DNA from: Chitinimonas_A lacunae
GTDB lineage: Bacteria; Pseudomonadota; Gammaproteobacteria; Burkholderiales; Chitinimonadaceae
DNA: 64,000 nucleotides
NCBI RefSeq assembly: GCF_042650885.1
Contig: NZ_JBHSBU010000001.1
Coordinates: 1,302,001 to 1,366,000 of the forward strand
Direction: 5' to 3'
Shown here: positions 26,773-34,580 of the stretch, piece after piece
Position numbering within the stretch: position 1 is the stretch's first letter
Layout of the letters: every line of letters starts with the position of its first letter
Notes under the pieces: generated by a model
Seen by the model: only the letters and a program-made list of their open reading frames with translations
Told to the model about the DNA's origin: nothing
The model's database searches: none
Made by a program: the position numbers and the translations under genes

Positions 26773-26890
26773 ACTCAGCCTGTCTTGAATGTTTGTAGCG
26801 CTGCCCCAGACGGCAGCGCCACGTTCTCCCTCGAAGGCGGCCCGGGCCGCCTTACTGACAAGCCGACGCGAATCCGCGTCGGCTTCGTTT
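26773..26890 (+). ncRNA. Candidate structured small RNA (about 118 nt)
   Basis: Downstream of a good promoter come three successive hairpins: GCGCTGCC/GGCAGCGC (26798-26819), a 20-base perfect palindrome of GC-rich sequence (26834-26853), and a terminator stem AAGCCGACGCG/CGCGTCGGCTT (26860-26885) with a following GTTTT. No ORF with a ribosome site fits inside. The arrangement is that of an independent small RNA, but I recognise no family. Confidence 0.5.
26860..26890 (+). terminator. Intrinsic terminator of candidate ncRNA
   Basis: An 11-bp perfect stem with a 4-base loop is followed by CGTTTTAT. It lies on the plus strand with no upstream protein gene, which supports a non-coding transcript. 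Confidence 0.7.
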
Positions 26891-27011
26891 TATCTGCTTT
26901 TGCCTGCTTAGCTCATCTGAATGACTCATGCACCAACCCCGGACACAAATATATTCTTTATTCTATTTTACGAATCATATCTAGCAAGTAATTTGCACAT
27001 TATTTTCCATC

Positions 27012-27806
27012 TTAGGCCGGCACCCGATAGTTCTCCGCTTCAAAACGGTCGATGCCGCATTCGAGCACGGCAATCCAGTCAAGAAAGGCCAGGATGGCCT
27101 CACGGCCGACGAAACGACGCCCGTGCTGCGGCACCATCTGTTCGATCTCACCGCGTTCCACCAGCGGCCGCACCATCGCCGCCCACAGACGACAGGCTTT
27201 GTTCGACACCATATAGCGGCGATGGAAGGCTTCCATGGTTCGCAGATGGTCACGCAGCGCGGCGCGGCCGACCACGGGCGTCTCGACTGCCTGATGCGGC
27301 ACCATCGAGGCGCCCATATCGCCGGAAAACAGAATCCGCGCCCGGGTGTCGAGAAAATGGAAATTACCTTCGGCATGTAGAAAATGCGCAGGCAGCGCCA
27401 CCAGCGTGGTGAGGCCAAGCGAAAAGCGCAGCCCTTCGTCGGGCAGGCCGACGATCCGCCCGGCCGTATTGCCGGCGCTACAGAAATGCGGCACGAAGCG
27501 CGCCCACAACTTCGAGACCAGAAGGGTACAGCGCGTCGTCACCAACCATTTATTGAGCGAGGCGACGATATCGGGGTCGGCATGGGAAGCGAGGATGTAT
27601 TTAAGGTCGCGTGCCGGAAAGTATTGAGCCATGGCCATGATCAAGCCGTTGTAGGTCATATTACCGGCCGGATCGATCAAGGCCCCTTCACCGCCTGACA
27701 TCAGCAGAAATTGATTGGCCTGAACGGCCTCGTCGTCAGCGTCGTCAACCAGATCGGAAAACAGCAGGCAACGGTGGTCGCCGTCTTCATAAAGCGTAAT
27801 GGCCAT
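27012..27806 (-). CDS. Stand-alone diiron ODP (oxygen-binding) metallo-beta-lactamase-fold protein
   Basis: This 264-aa protein has the metallo-beta-lactamase fold of flavodiiron proteins but no flavodoxin or rubredoxin domain. The diiron ligands are all visible: H75-A-D77-P-D79, H144 (in AHFLHAEGNF), D163 (in LFSGDMGAS) and H228 (MVPQHGRRF). Such stand-alone domains are called ODP and act as oxygen/NO sensors or reductases; in Treponema denticola one feeds into chemotaxis. The gene is divergent from a chemoreceptor gene 292 bp away, which fits a sensory role. The start at 27806 lacks a strong SD. Confidence 0.8.
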   Translation of the reverse strand: MAITLYEDGDHRCLLFSDLVDDADDEAVQANQFLLMSGGEGALIDPAGNMTYNGLIMAMAQYFPARDLKYILASHADPDIVASLNKWLVTTRCTLLVSKLWARFVPHFCSAGNTAGRIVGLPDEGLRFSLGLTTLVALPAHFLHAEGNFHFLDTRARILFSGDMGASMVPHQAVETPVVGRAALRDHLRTMEAFHRRYMVSNKACRLWAAMVRPLVERGEIEQMVPQHGRRFVGREAILAFLDWIAVLECGIDRFEAENYRVPA

Positions 27807-28001
27807 GGAGCGGGGGAATATAGGAAAACGGCAACTGTAAGCAGTCCGCCCCAGCCGTATCTTGCTTCATATCAAAGTTTGACCGGAAAAGCCCGCCTCG
27901 CACTGCTATAAAAATGGCAATTGACGGCGCGATGAATCGTTTTTTTTCAAAGAAATCGCCTCATTGTCAGCTCAGCCTTGCAAGCCACCAGACAATGACA
28001 T

Positions 28002-28029
28002 TTGCATTTTTTAATAAAAATATTATATA
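28002..28029 (+). promoter_or_regulatory. Promoter of the chemoreceptor gene
   Basis: TTGCAT (28002-28007) and TATATA (28024-28029) with a 16-base spacer lie in a very AT-rich stretch 70 bp before the GTG start. An inverted repeat CATTGTC...GACAATG (27962-27998) lies just upstream and might be a regulator site. Confidence 0.5.
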
Positions 28030-28098
28030 AACAACCGACCCGATACCAGCGCGGGAAACGGGTGATGAACATCGTTCGCTTCGGACTGGAGAAAGACC

Positions 28099-29622
28099 GT
28101 GAAGATACGCAGCAAGCTGATCGTTCTGGTAGGCGGTCTGTTGGTGGTCATCGCTGCTCTGGGATTGCACAGTCTGTATACCCAGCAGCGTATCAATCAC
28201 TGGTTTGAGCAAACCCACCGCTCGCGCATGCTGCCGCTCAACGATCTCAAGGTGGTGGCGGATATGTACGCGGTCAATATCGTTGACACCACCCACAAAG
28301 CCAACCACGGCTCCATCACTCCGGCCCAGGCGCGTGCCAATCTGGCCGAAGCACGGCGGCGCATCAGCGAGCATTGGCAGCGCTACCGCACCCAAGTGGT
28401 GTTGCCCGAAGAACAACAACTGGTCGAAGTGGCCAACGCCGCCACCGGCCGCGCCGACACCCTTACCAGCGCCATCGACGCCGCCCTGGAAAAACAGGAT
28501 GCCGCCGAAATCGACCGGCTGGCGCGCCAGCAGCTCTACCCTTCGATCGACCCGGTCTCCGATGCCATCAGCAAACTGGTCGAACTGCAATTGCGCGAAG
28601 GCGGTCGCAATTTCGCTACGGCGCAGGAGGACTACCGTAGCGCCCGCATCGGCACCCTGACCACCATCGTGCTGGTGCTGCTGGCAGCGGCAGTGGCCAG
28701 TCTCTGGCTGCTCCATAGCATCAACGTCAAGATCGCCGCCAGCTACAACGCCCTGATCAGCAGCATCGGCGCCCTGGTCCGCACTGCCTCCCAGGCCGTG
28801 GCCGAAGTGCGCGACGAGGCCCATAGCATGGCCGGCATCTCCAGCCAGACCGCCGAGCTATCGCATCGCGGCAACGACGCCACCAGCTCGATGGCTGCCG
28901 CCATCCAGCAGATCACCGACAGCATCGGCCATATCAGCGACAGCGCCCAACAAGCCCATCAACTGGGCGAGCAGACCCGCAAACTGGCCCAGGACGGCGC
29001 TTCGCAGATCCGCAGTACGGTGGAACGTATCGGTTCGGTCGAGCAGGCGGTCAATGCCGCGGCGGCCAAAGTCCAGACGCTGGGCAGCGATGCGGCACAG
29101 ATCGATTCGGTGGTATCGGTCATCAAGGCCGTCGCCGAGCAGACCAATCTGCTGGCCCTCAACGCCGCCATCGAAGCGGCCCGTGCAGGTGAAGCCGGCC
29201 GCGGCTTTGCGGTGGTGGCCGATGAAGTCAGAAAGCTCGCCGAACGCACGGCACTCGCGACGGTCGATATCCAGGCCATGGCCGGCCGGATCGGCAAGAA
29301 CGGCAGCGAGGCAGTCCAGAGCATGGGCAATACCATGGCGCGTGTTCAGGAATGCAGCACCCTGGCCGGCCAGGCCGGCACCGCCATCGCGGAGATTCTG
29401 CGCGATGCCGAAGCCGAGGGGCAGGCCATCACCGCGATCGCCGATGCTTTGCGCGAGCACAAGCTCGGTACGGTCGAAATCGCCAGACAAGTCGAGCGCA
29501 TCGCCGGAATGAGTGAGGAGAGCCATCTGGCTACCCAGCGCATGCGCCACGGCTCGGAAAGCCTCCATGGCCTGACCGAGCGACTACAGCAGGAAATCAG
29601 CAAATTCCGCCACGGCGATTGA
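28099..29622 (+). CDS. Methyl-accepting chemotaxis protein (4HB sensor)
   Basis: This 507-aa receptor has a first membrane helix (KLIVLVGGLLVVIAALGL), a periplasmic four-helix bundle (about 30-188), a second helix (TLTTIVLVLLAAAVASLWLL) and a long cytoplasmic signalling coiled coil. The hairpin tip is EQTNLLALNAAIEAARAGE, followed by GRGFAVVADEVRKLAERT. It should form dimers that control CheA through CheW. A clear HAMP domain is not obvious between TM2 and the coiled coil. The start is GTG with GGAG upstream. There is no C-terminal CheR-binding pentapeptide. Confidence 0.92.
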   Translation: MKIRSKLIVLVGGLLVVIAALGLHSLYTQQRINHWFEQTHRSRMLPLNDLKVVADMYAVNIVDTTHKANHGSITPAQARANLAEARRRISEHWQRYRTQVVLPEEQQLVEVANAATGRADTLTSAIDAALEKQDAAEIDRLARQQLYPSIDPVSDAISKLVELQLREGGRNFATAQEDYRSARIGTLTTIVLVLLAAAVASLWLLHSINVKIAASYNALISSIGALVRTASQAVAEVRDEAHSMAGISSQTAELSHRGNDATSSMAAAIQQITDSIGHISDSAQQAHQLGEQTRKLAQDGASQIRSTVERIGSVEQAVNAAAAKVQTLGSDAAQIDSVVSVIKAVAEQTNLLALNAAIEAARAGEAGRGFAVVADEVRKLAERTALATVDIQAMAGRIGKNGSEAVQSMGNTMARVQECSTLAGQAGTAIAEILRDAEAEGQAITAIADALREHKLGTVEIARQVERIAGMSEESHLATQRMRHGSESLHGLTERLQQEISKFRHGD

Positions 29623-29767
29623 ACCGGCCATTTATATAGAAAATATTGTGCAAAATAACTGCAAGGTATTTAGCCAATAGAATAAGAAATTCTTGCAAAA
29701 GTGACAAAATACCCGGTTTGGCACCGAACCGATGCAGCCAAGGTATCTGTGAAGCGAAGGTCATCTG

Positions 29768-30256
29768 ATGAGCAACATCATGAAATTCAAGCAGTTCGAC
29801 AACTGTCTGCGCGATGCCGACATTGTCTCGATGGACGAGGCCAACGACGGCCCATACGAGGCGGCAGAAAATTGGCTGGGCCAATTCTCTTACGCCGACT
29901 GGATCGAACTCGAATTGCAGTGGAGCAAACGGCCCGCCAACTGGCGCATCTGCCTCGCTTCACTGCTGCGCCCGCAGCAAGGCCCGGCCGCCGAGCGGCT
30001 GCTGCTCGATATGGTGCGCGACCCCAATGAAACCGTGGCCTTCCGTGCCCTGTTGCAAGTGACTTTCTACTGCGGCGTGATCAGCGCCGAACGCGGCACC
30101 CTGATCAACTCGGCGATTCGCGTCCCGCGCTTTCTGTCGCTGGTCCGCCGCGAACCCTTCCTTGGCCGCCATATCGAGCGCATCAGCGCCTTCTCGGCCG
30201 AGCCGTTCCGACTGCAATTCCGCCGCCTGCTCGATACCCTGCATAAACCGGCCTAG
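29768..30256 (+). CDS. Hypothetical protein (162 aa) downstream of chemoreceptor
   Basis: I do not recognise this protein. It is 162 aa, mostly helical, soluble, without signal peptide or membrane helix. The middle LLRPQQGPAAERLLLDMVRDPNETVAFRALLQVTF resembles a HEAT-like repeat pair (residues about 65-105). It starts with ATG at 29768 after GAAGG, 145 bp after the chemoreceptor stop on the same strand; the gap is AT-rich and could hold its own promoter. A role linked to the receptor is possible, but only from position. Confidence 0.65.
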   Translation: MSNIMKFKQFDNCLRDADIVSMDEANDGPYEAAENWLGQFSYADWIELELQWSKRPANWRICLASLLRPQQGPAAERLLLDMVRDPNETVAFRALLQVTFYCGVISAERGTLINSAIRVPRFLSLVRREPFLGRHIERISAFSAEPFRLQFRRLLDTLHKPA

Positions 30257-30544
30257 CGTATTGGCAGCCAATCCGGCGTCAGCGCATCCCGCCCCCAAAG
30301 CGCAGCCGTGACACTCAACCAGTGCTTAGCAGATCTCCGGAAAACTCGGCATCGGTGGAACTGGATATGGCACGTCAGGTTTAGGCCGAGCAAGCAGCGT
30401 TGCTGGGAACGCCGATTGAGAGGAAAAGGCGCTAACGGCGACTCCGCTTTAAACACAAAACCTCTGGTTCTGCCGATCAGCCCCCCGGCAGTGCCGGGGG
30501 AAGCGCTAGGGAGTCGAAGCCCGACCAATCCTGTACGGCCGCCC

Positions 30545-31216
30545 TCAGCGCCGCAAAGCCACCCACCCCTGCACGCTCAGCGCCTGGAAATACGGCACAG
30601 CATCGATAAAGCCCGCATTCTCGAACAGCATCCGCTGCTCTGCCGTATCGAGCGGGTAGAAATCGCTCTCCAGCCTTGCCAGCATCGTCGCCACGCCATC
30701 GGGCGTCAGTCCCAATAAAGCCGAAGCACTGCCGTGGATGGTGCGCTCCAGCGGGTCGGCAGGACGCATCAGATCAGCCGTCAACAGTGGCGCGCCGTGC
30801 TTGAGGCGCTGGGCAATCGCGCTGGTCAGCGCCTGTTTGTCCGCAAAGCCAGGAATAAAGTGGAGCACCAGCAGCAGCAAGGCGGCATCGGCGGGGGTGG
30901 TGAAAGGCAGGCTGGCAAGCTCGCCCCTATGGAGCTGCACCCGATCCACTATTCCCGCCTCGATAAATCGTTGCCGGGCAATCGCCAGCATATCCGCCGA
31001 CAGATCGACCGCGATGAACCGCCAGGCCGGTCGTTGCGCTGCCAATAACAGAATTTCGCTGCCGGTGCCGGCCCCGACCACCAGAATCTCGGCCTCTTGC
31101 GGCAAACGGGTCAGCAACTGCGCCTGCGACAGCTCATGAAGCAGCGCATAACCCGGGATCAAGCGGCGGATGCGCTGATCGTATTCGTTTGATCCCTGCC
31201 CTTCAAAACGTCCCAT
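30545..31216 (-). CDS. Class I SAM-dependent methyltransferase
   Basis: This 223-aa protein has the SAM-binding motif I EILVVGAGTGSEILLLA (about 43-59), the acidic motif II FIAVDLSADML, and motif IV DAALLLLVLHFIPG. The layout resembles CmoA/UbiE-like enzymes, but the substrate is not evident. The start is well marked by GGAGGAAT before the ATG at 31216. It stands alone; the 288-bp region on its 3' side (30257-30544) holds a GC-rich hairpin near 30482-30500 and no gene. Confidence 0.85.
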   Translation of the reverse strand: MGRFEGQGSNEYDQRIRRLIPGYALLHELSQAQLLTRLPQEAEILVVGAGTGSEILLLAAQRPAWRFIAVDLSADMLAIARQRFIEAGIVDRVQLHRGELASLPFTTPADAALLLLVLHFIPGFADKQALTSAIAQRLKHGAPLLTADLMRPADPLERTIHGSASALLGLTPDGVATMLARLESDFYPLDTAEQRMLFENAGFIDAVPYFQALSVQGWVALRR

Positions 31217-31690
31217 CTCTATTCCTCCTTCTAACTCAACCGTTGTAGTGGTCCTGCCCTGATAAGGACGAAGCAGCGGGAGCAGGATTTAGCGGATAAC
31301 CGCTTCCGGCCGACCTGAGCTCGGCTCCAAGCCGGCTCGCTCAGCGGTACTTGATGGAGGCATTGCCGTTGCCAGCGGAGCCGCCAGCAATGCTGGTTGC
31401 CTGGCCGATCAGACTTCGGGGTTTGCGGAGATGGGCCAGTGTCCGCGCTGGAGCCGCCACCGTGGAAAAGTACGCTGACCGGCTTCTTGCCGGCCGGATC
31501 GGCCAGCGAGCGGCCAGCTGAGCGGAGGAGGTGGAGGGTTTTAGGCAGACAGTGGGAGCGAATTGTCGAAAGCGGTGGCAAGTGCAGGATTTAGCGGGCT
31601 TCTTTTTGCCAATCATTCCCCGTTTCCTGCACTGACATGGCTCGCAAACTTACTAAACTCATTTCATCGCCCCCTTGTTGGAGTCGCCCC
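31217..31690. other. Gene-poor region upstream of the IS630 remnant
   Basis: These 474 bases hold no intact gene. A 14-base direct repeat (GCAGGATTTAGCGG) occurs at 31282-31295 and 31584-31597, framing about 290 bp. The segment has frame fragments without a ribosome site and looks like decayed coding or mobile DNA next to the transposase remnant. Confidence 0.4.
31282..31597. repeat. 14-bp direct repeats framing a 288-bp segment
   Basis: GCAGGATTTAGCGG is present in perfect copies at 31282-31295 and 31584-31597. A 14-base exact match in one intergenic region is not expected by chance. It could be a duplication scar, or the edges of a lost or small element. Confidence 0.45.
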
Positions 31691-32182
31691 ATGCCTCAGC
31701 CACGCCTTGTCATCAGCGACGCGGTTCCCATGGACGAGTTGGAGACTGCTGCCCGGCACGAGCCGGAAGGTCGGGTGCGATCACGCTTGTTGGCAATCCG
31801 GCATTTGCGGCTGGGCCATAACGTGCTGGAGACAGCCGGCCTGTTCGGGCTGGAGAAAAGTCAATTGCGGGCCTGGATACACCGCTACAACGCCGAGGGG
31901 CTGCCCGGTCTACGCGACCGGACCCGCTCAGGAGCGCCACCCAAGCTCAATGCCGAGCAGGAAGCGGGGCTGCGGCAATGCATCAAGGACGGCCCGCCGC
32001 CCTCGCTGGGCATTTCCTGCTGGACCGGCAATACCTTGCGCGCCTGGCTCAGGGAGACCTATGGCATCAGTTATTCCAGCTCGGGTCTGTATGCCCTGCT
32101 GCATCGGCTTGGCCTGACGGCCCAGGTGCAGCGGCCGCATCTGCGTGAGCGGCTGGATGGGAAGAAGAGTCTGCGTGGCTGA
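31691..32182 (+). pseudogene. IS630-type transposase N-terminal (helix-turn-helix) remnant
   Basis: This 163-aa frame matches the DNA-binding half of IS630/Tc1 transposases: a helix-turn-helix (RHLRLGHNVLETAGLFGLEK), RAWIHRYNAEGLPGLRDRTRSG, and a second winged helix (YGISYSSSGLYALLHRLGL). The catalytic DDE domain that should follow is missing: the protein stops after LRERLDGKKSLRG, and no DDE motif is seen downstream. It has a plausible ribosome site (TTGGAG). It is either a truncated transposase or a domesticated DNA-binding protein. I see no terminal inverted repeats. Confidence 0.7.
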
Positions 32183-32381
32183 GGTGGAGTGGAGTACAAA
32201 TGAAAATATTCAGCAAAACATCTGCAAGATAAGGTGCAATATTTATCAAATAAATATATTTTTATGTCCAAGCACAACAAAAAATGGGATTCTTGACATT
32301 AAGGCGCCCCATAGCTTGACGTCAGTCCCACGACCGGGCAGACTGCTGCGTCTTTTACCTGAGTCACCCTGGAGTAAGCCC

Positions 32382-32567
32382 ATGTTGATCAAGCCGCGCA
32401 ATCCGCTCGGCCTGTCGCCTTATCTGAAGAAAGGCGGCGTCCACGACAAGACGAACAAAGCCAAGCGCAAGCTCGCCAAAAACCAACTGCACAAGGAACT
32501 GGCGAACCTCAAAAAAAATCGCCGCTCCGAATCGAGCGGCGATTTTTTTTGGGCTTTGCCGGCGTAA
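32382..32567 (+). CDS. Small basic protein with an intrinsic terminator inside its reading frame
   Basis: This 61-aa, Lys/Arg-rich frame starts MLIKPRNPLGLSPYLKKGGV with TGGAG 8 bases before the ATG. Codons about 44-56 are the terminator hairpin itself (32511-32550); the TAA comes 14 bases after the T-run. Most transcripts should therefore end before the stop codon, giving a non-stop mRNA. E. coli arfA, a ribosome rescue factor, uses this design to be induced when tmRNA fails. The sequence is not a recognisable ArfA, so function is unknown. Alternatively the true stop was lost and the terminator simply serves the convergent gene. Its TAA directly abuts the stop of the next gene. Confidence 0.55.
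   Translation: MLIKPRNPLGLSPYLKKGGVHDKTNKAKRKLAKNQLHKELANLKKNRRSESSGDFFWALPA
32511..32550. terminator. Strong bidirectional terminator inside a small ORF
   Basis: The arms A8-TCGCCGCTC and GAGCGGCGA-T8 pair perfectly (17 bp) around a 6-base loop. T8 runs follow the GC core on both strands. It ends the minus-strand chalcone isomerase-like gene (stop at 32568) and, on the plus strand, lies inside the 61-aa ORF. Confidence 0.92.
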
Positions 32568-33131
32568 TCAGCCGCCCAGCATGCCCTTCTTCAGATCGGA
32601 ACTGACCGGCTTTCTGCCCAGCCAGATCCGCATCAAGGCGCGGGAGAAATCGTCTCCGGCGATCACATCCTTGACCTGACCCCGGACGGTGATCTGGGTA
32701 CCCTTGCCCGGCAGGAAATCGAGCAGGACCACATCCTTTTCCTTGACCTCCTTGACCGCGGCGAAGATGGCGTTCATTTCCTTGATTTTGGGCGCCAGGG
32801 CGGCCATCTCGGCTTCGCTCGAATTCTCCTTGAGTCCATCCATCAGCGACTCGTGCAGATCGTCCGCATTGACGTTGCGCAGCATGGTCAGCGAAATGCG
32901 GCGCGGCGTGGCAGCGTTGACCACGGCATCGCCGTCCTTGCTTTTCTGGGCGGCGTAGAGGGCAGCGACATAGACCTTGGCAATGCCGAACTTGACCCGA
33001 ATGCCGCCGCCGTTGAGGACCAGATCCTGACCACCGACCTTGGCGGCATCGTCGACCTTGACGCCGCCGATCTCGGCAGCACCGGCACTCAGGCTGAGCA
33101 ACAGGGCAAACAGGGCGATCCGATTCTTCAT
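32568..33131 (-). CDS. Chalcone isomerase-like domain protein (exported)
   Basis: This 187-aa protein has a signal peptide (KNRIALFALLLSLSAGAAE) and a chalcone isomerase-like domain: EIGGVKVDDAAKVGGQDLVLNGGGIRVKFGIAKVYVAALY is the standard opening of the bacterial family (PF16036 type). Bacterial members are periplasmic, bind fatty-acid-like ligands or have unknown roles, and are not known to be flavonoid enzymes. AAGGAG precedes the ATG. It lies just downstream of the fatty-acid oxidation genes on the same strand, but a terminator separates them. Confidence 0.85.
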   Translation of the reverse strand: MKNRIALFALLLSLSAGAAEIGGVKVDDAAKVGGQDLVLNGGGIRVKFGIAKVYVAALYAAQKSKDGDAVVNAATPRRISLTMLRNVNADDLHESLMDGLKENSSEAEMAALAPKIKEMNAIFAAVKEVKEKDVVLLDFLPGKGTQITVRGQVKDVIAGDDFSRALMRIWLGRKPVSSDLKKGMLGG

Positions 33132-33226
33132 CGATTGTTCTCCTTCGAAGCAGTGTTATAGGGATGACCGTCTGCGGCCGCTGAATGACCGCATCATAGC
33201 CGAACCCTTTGCTGGGCCGCAGCAAG

Positions 33227-33262
33227 AAAAAAGCCGGCAAACCTCGCGGTCAACCGGCTTTT
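33227..33262 (-). terminator. Terminator after the thiolase gene
   Basis: The stem AAAAGCCGG / CCGGCTTTT, with a 13-14-base loop, followed by TTTTTTC on the minus strand, lies 18 bp past the thiolase stop. Confidence 0.8.
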
Positions 33263-33279
33263 CGCGACGATGCCGCCGC

Positions 33280-34485
33280 TTACAGCGACTGGATAATGCC
33301 AGCGGCACCCATACCGGTACCGATACACATCGTCACCATACCGTGCTGGCCCTTCATGCCGCGACGACGCATGCCGTGCACCAGGGTAGCGGTACGGATC
33401 GCACCGGTCGCGCCCAGCGGGTGGCCCAGCGCAATGGCGCCGCCCAGCGGGTTGACGCGGCTGGTATCGAGGCCCAGGTCGCGGATCACGGCCAGCGCCT
33501 GTGCGGCAAAGGCTTCGTTGAGTTCCATCCAGGCAATATCCGCCAGCGTCAGGCCGGCACCCTTCAGTGCAGCTGGGATCGCTTCCTTCGGACCAATACC
33601 CATGATGGCCGGCGGCACGCCCTTGACGGCGAAACCGACATAGCGGGCCAGCGGTTCGAGGTTGAACTGCTTCAGGATCTTTTCGCTGACCAGCACCACG
33701 GCGCCGGCGCCGTCGGACATCTGCGAGCTGTTACCGGCCGTGACCGAGCCCTTGGCGGCAAACACGGTCTTGAGCTTGGCCAGACCTTCGAGGGTGGTGT
33801 CGGGGCGCGGACCTTCGTCGGTATCGAGCAGCTTCTCGATGATCGACACTTCGCCGGTTTCCAGATTCGGGTTGCGATAGATCGCCTTGAGCGGGCTGAT
33901 CTCGTCGCGGAACTCGCCCGACTGGATAGCGGCCATGGCGCGACGATGCGATTCGAGCGCAAAGGCGTCCTGGTCTTCGCGGCTGACCTTCCACTGCTCG
34001 GCCACCTTCTCGGCAGTCAGACCCATGCCGTAGGCGATGGCGACGTTTTCGTCCTTGGCGAAGATTTCCGGGTTCAGGGCGATCTTGTTGCCCATCATCG
34101 GCACCAGCGACATCGACTCGGCACCACCGGCGATCATCACATCGGCTTCGCCGGTGCGGATGCGGTCAGCGGCAATCTGCACGGCATTGATGCCGGAGGA
34201 GCAGTAGCGGTTGATGGTCAGGCCGCCGGCCGTATCGGGCAGGCCGGCCAGCAGCGCCGAGATACGGGCCATATTGAGACCCTGCTCGGCTTCGGGGAAG
34301 GCACAGCCGGCCACCACGTCCTCGACCAGGCTCTTGTCGAGCGCCGGCACCTGGGCCATTGCTTCACGGATACAGTGGGCCAGCATGTCGTCGGGGCGCA
34401 CATAGCGCATCATGCCGCGCGGGGCCTTGCCGACCGGCGTGCGCGTGGCGGCGACGATATAGGCTTCCTGGATTTGCTTGCTCAT
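33280..34485 (-). CDS. fadA: Acetyl-CoA C-acyltransferase (thiolase)
   Basis: This 401-aa thiolase starts MSKQIQEAYIVAATRTPVGK at the ATG at 34485. The nucleophile Cys is in INRYCSSGINAVQ (about 91), the His in GGAIALGHPLGATGA, and the second Cys in MCIGTGMGAAGI near the end. It does the last step of beta-oxidation, cleaving 3-ketoacyl-CoA. It follows the HAD/hydratase gene by 95 bp on the same strand, forming an FadN-FadA type pair, and ends at a terminator. Confidence 0.94.
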   Translation of the reverse strand: MSKQIQEAYIVAATRTPVGKAPRGMMRYVRPDDMLAHCIREAMAQVPALDKSLVEDVVAGCAFPEAEQGLNMARISALLAGLPDTAGGLTINRYCSSGINAVQIAADRIRTGEADVMIAGGAESMSLVPMMGNKIALNPEIFAKDENVAIAYGMGLTAEKVAEQWKVSREDQDAFALESHRRAMAAIQSGEFRDEISPLKAIYRNPNLETGEVSIIEKLLDTDEGPRPDTTLEGLAKLKTVFAAKGSVTAGNSSQMSDGAGAVVLVSEKILKQFNLEPLARYVGFAVKGVPPAIMGIGPKEAIPAALKGAGLTLADIAWMELNEAFAAQALAVIRDLGLDTSRVNPLGGAIALGHPLGATGAIRTATLVHGMRRRGMKGQHGMVTMCIGTGMGAAGIIQSL

Positions 34486-34580
34486 TTCGGATTCTCCAAT
34501 CTTGCGGCGGGGTCCTGCCCCGCCCCGGCCCCCGCCCGCTCGGGCGGAGGCGATGCGTTCCACGGGAGGCGCTGGCCTGA

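Larger units (their letters stand above)
26446..27011. other. Intergenic region between thpR and the ODP gene
   Basis: These 566 bases contain no supported protein gene. The 26739-26890 part holds a plus-strand promoter, three hairpins and a terminator (candidate ncRNA, listed separately). The 26900-27011 part is AT-rich and lies just past the stop of the minus-strand ODP gene. Confidence 0.5.

Noticed and set aside
26785..26991. 68-aa ORF across the candidate ncRNA
   Set aside because: No ribosome site, and it runs through the terminator and into AT-rich DNA; hairpins explain the region better.
32145..32567. 140-aa version of the small ORF starting at 32145
   Set aside because: The start lies within the transposase remnant and the middle is AT-rich non-coding sequence; the ATG at 32382 has a ribosome site.
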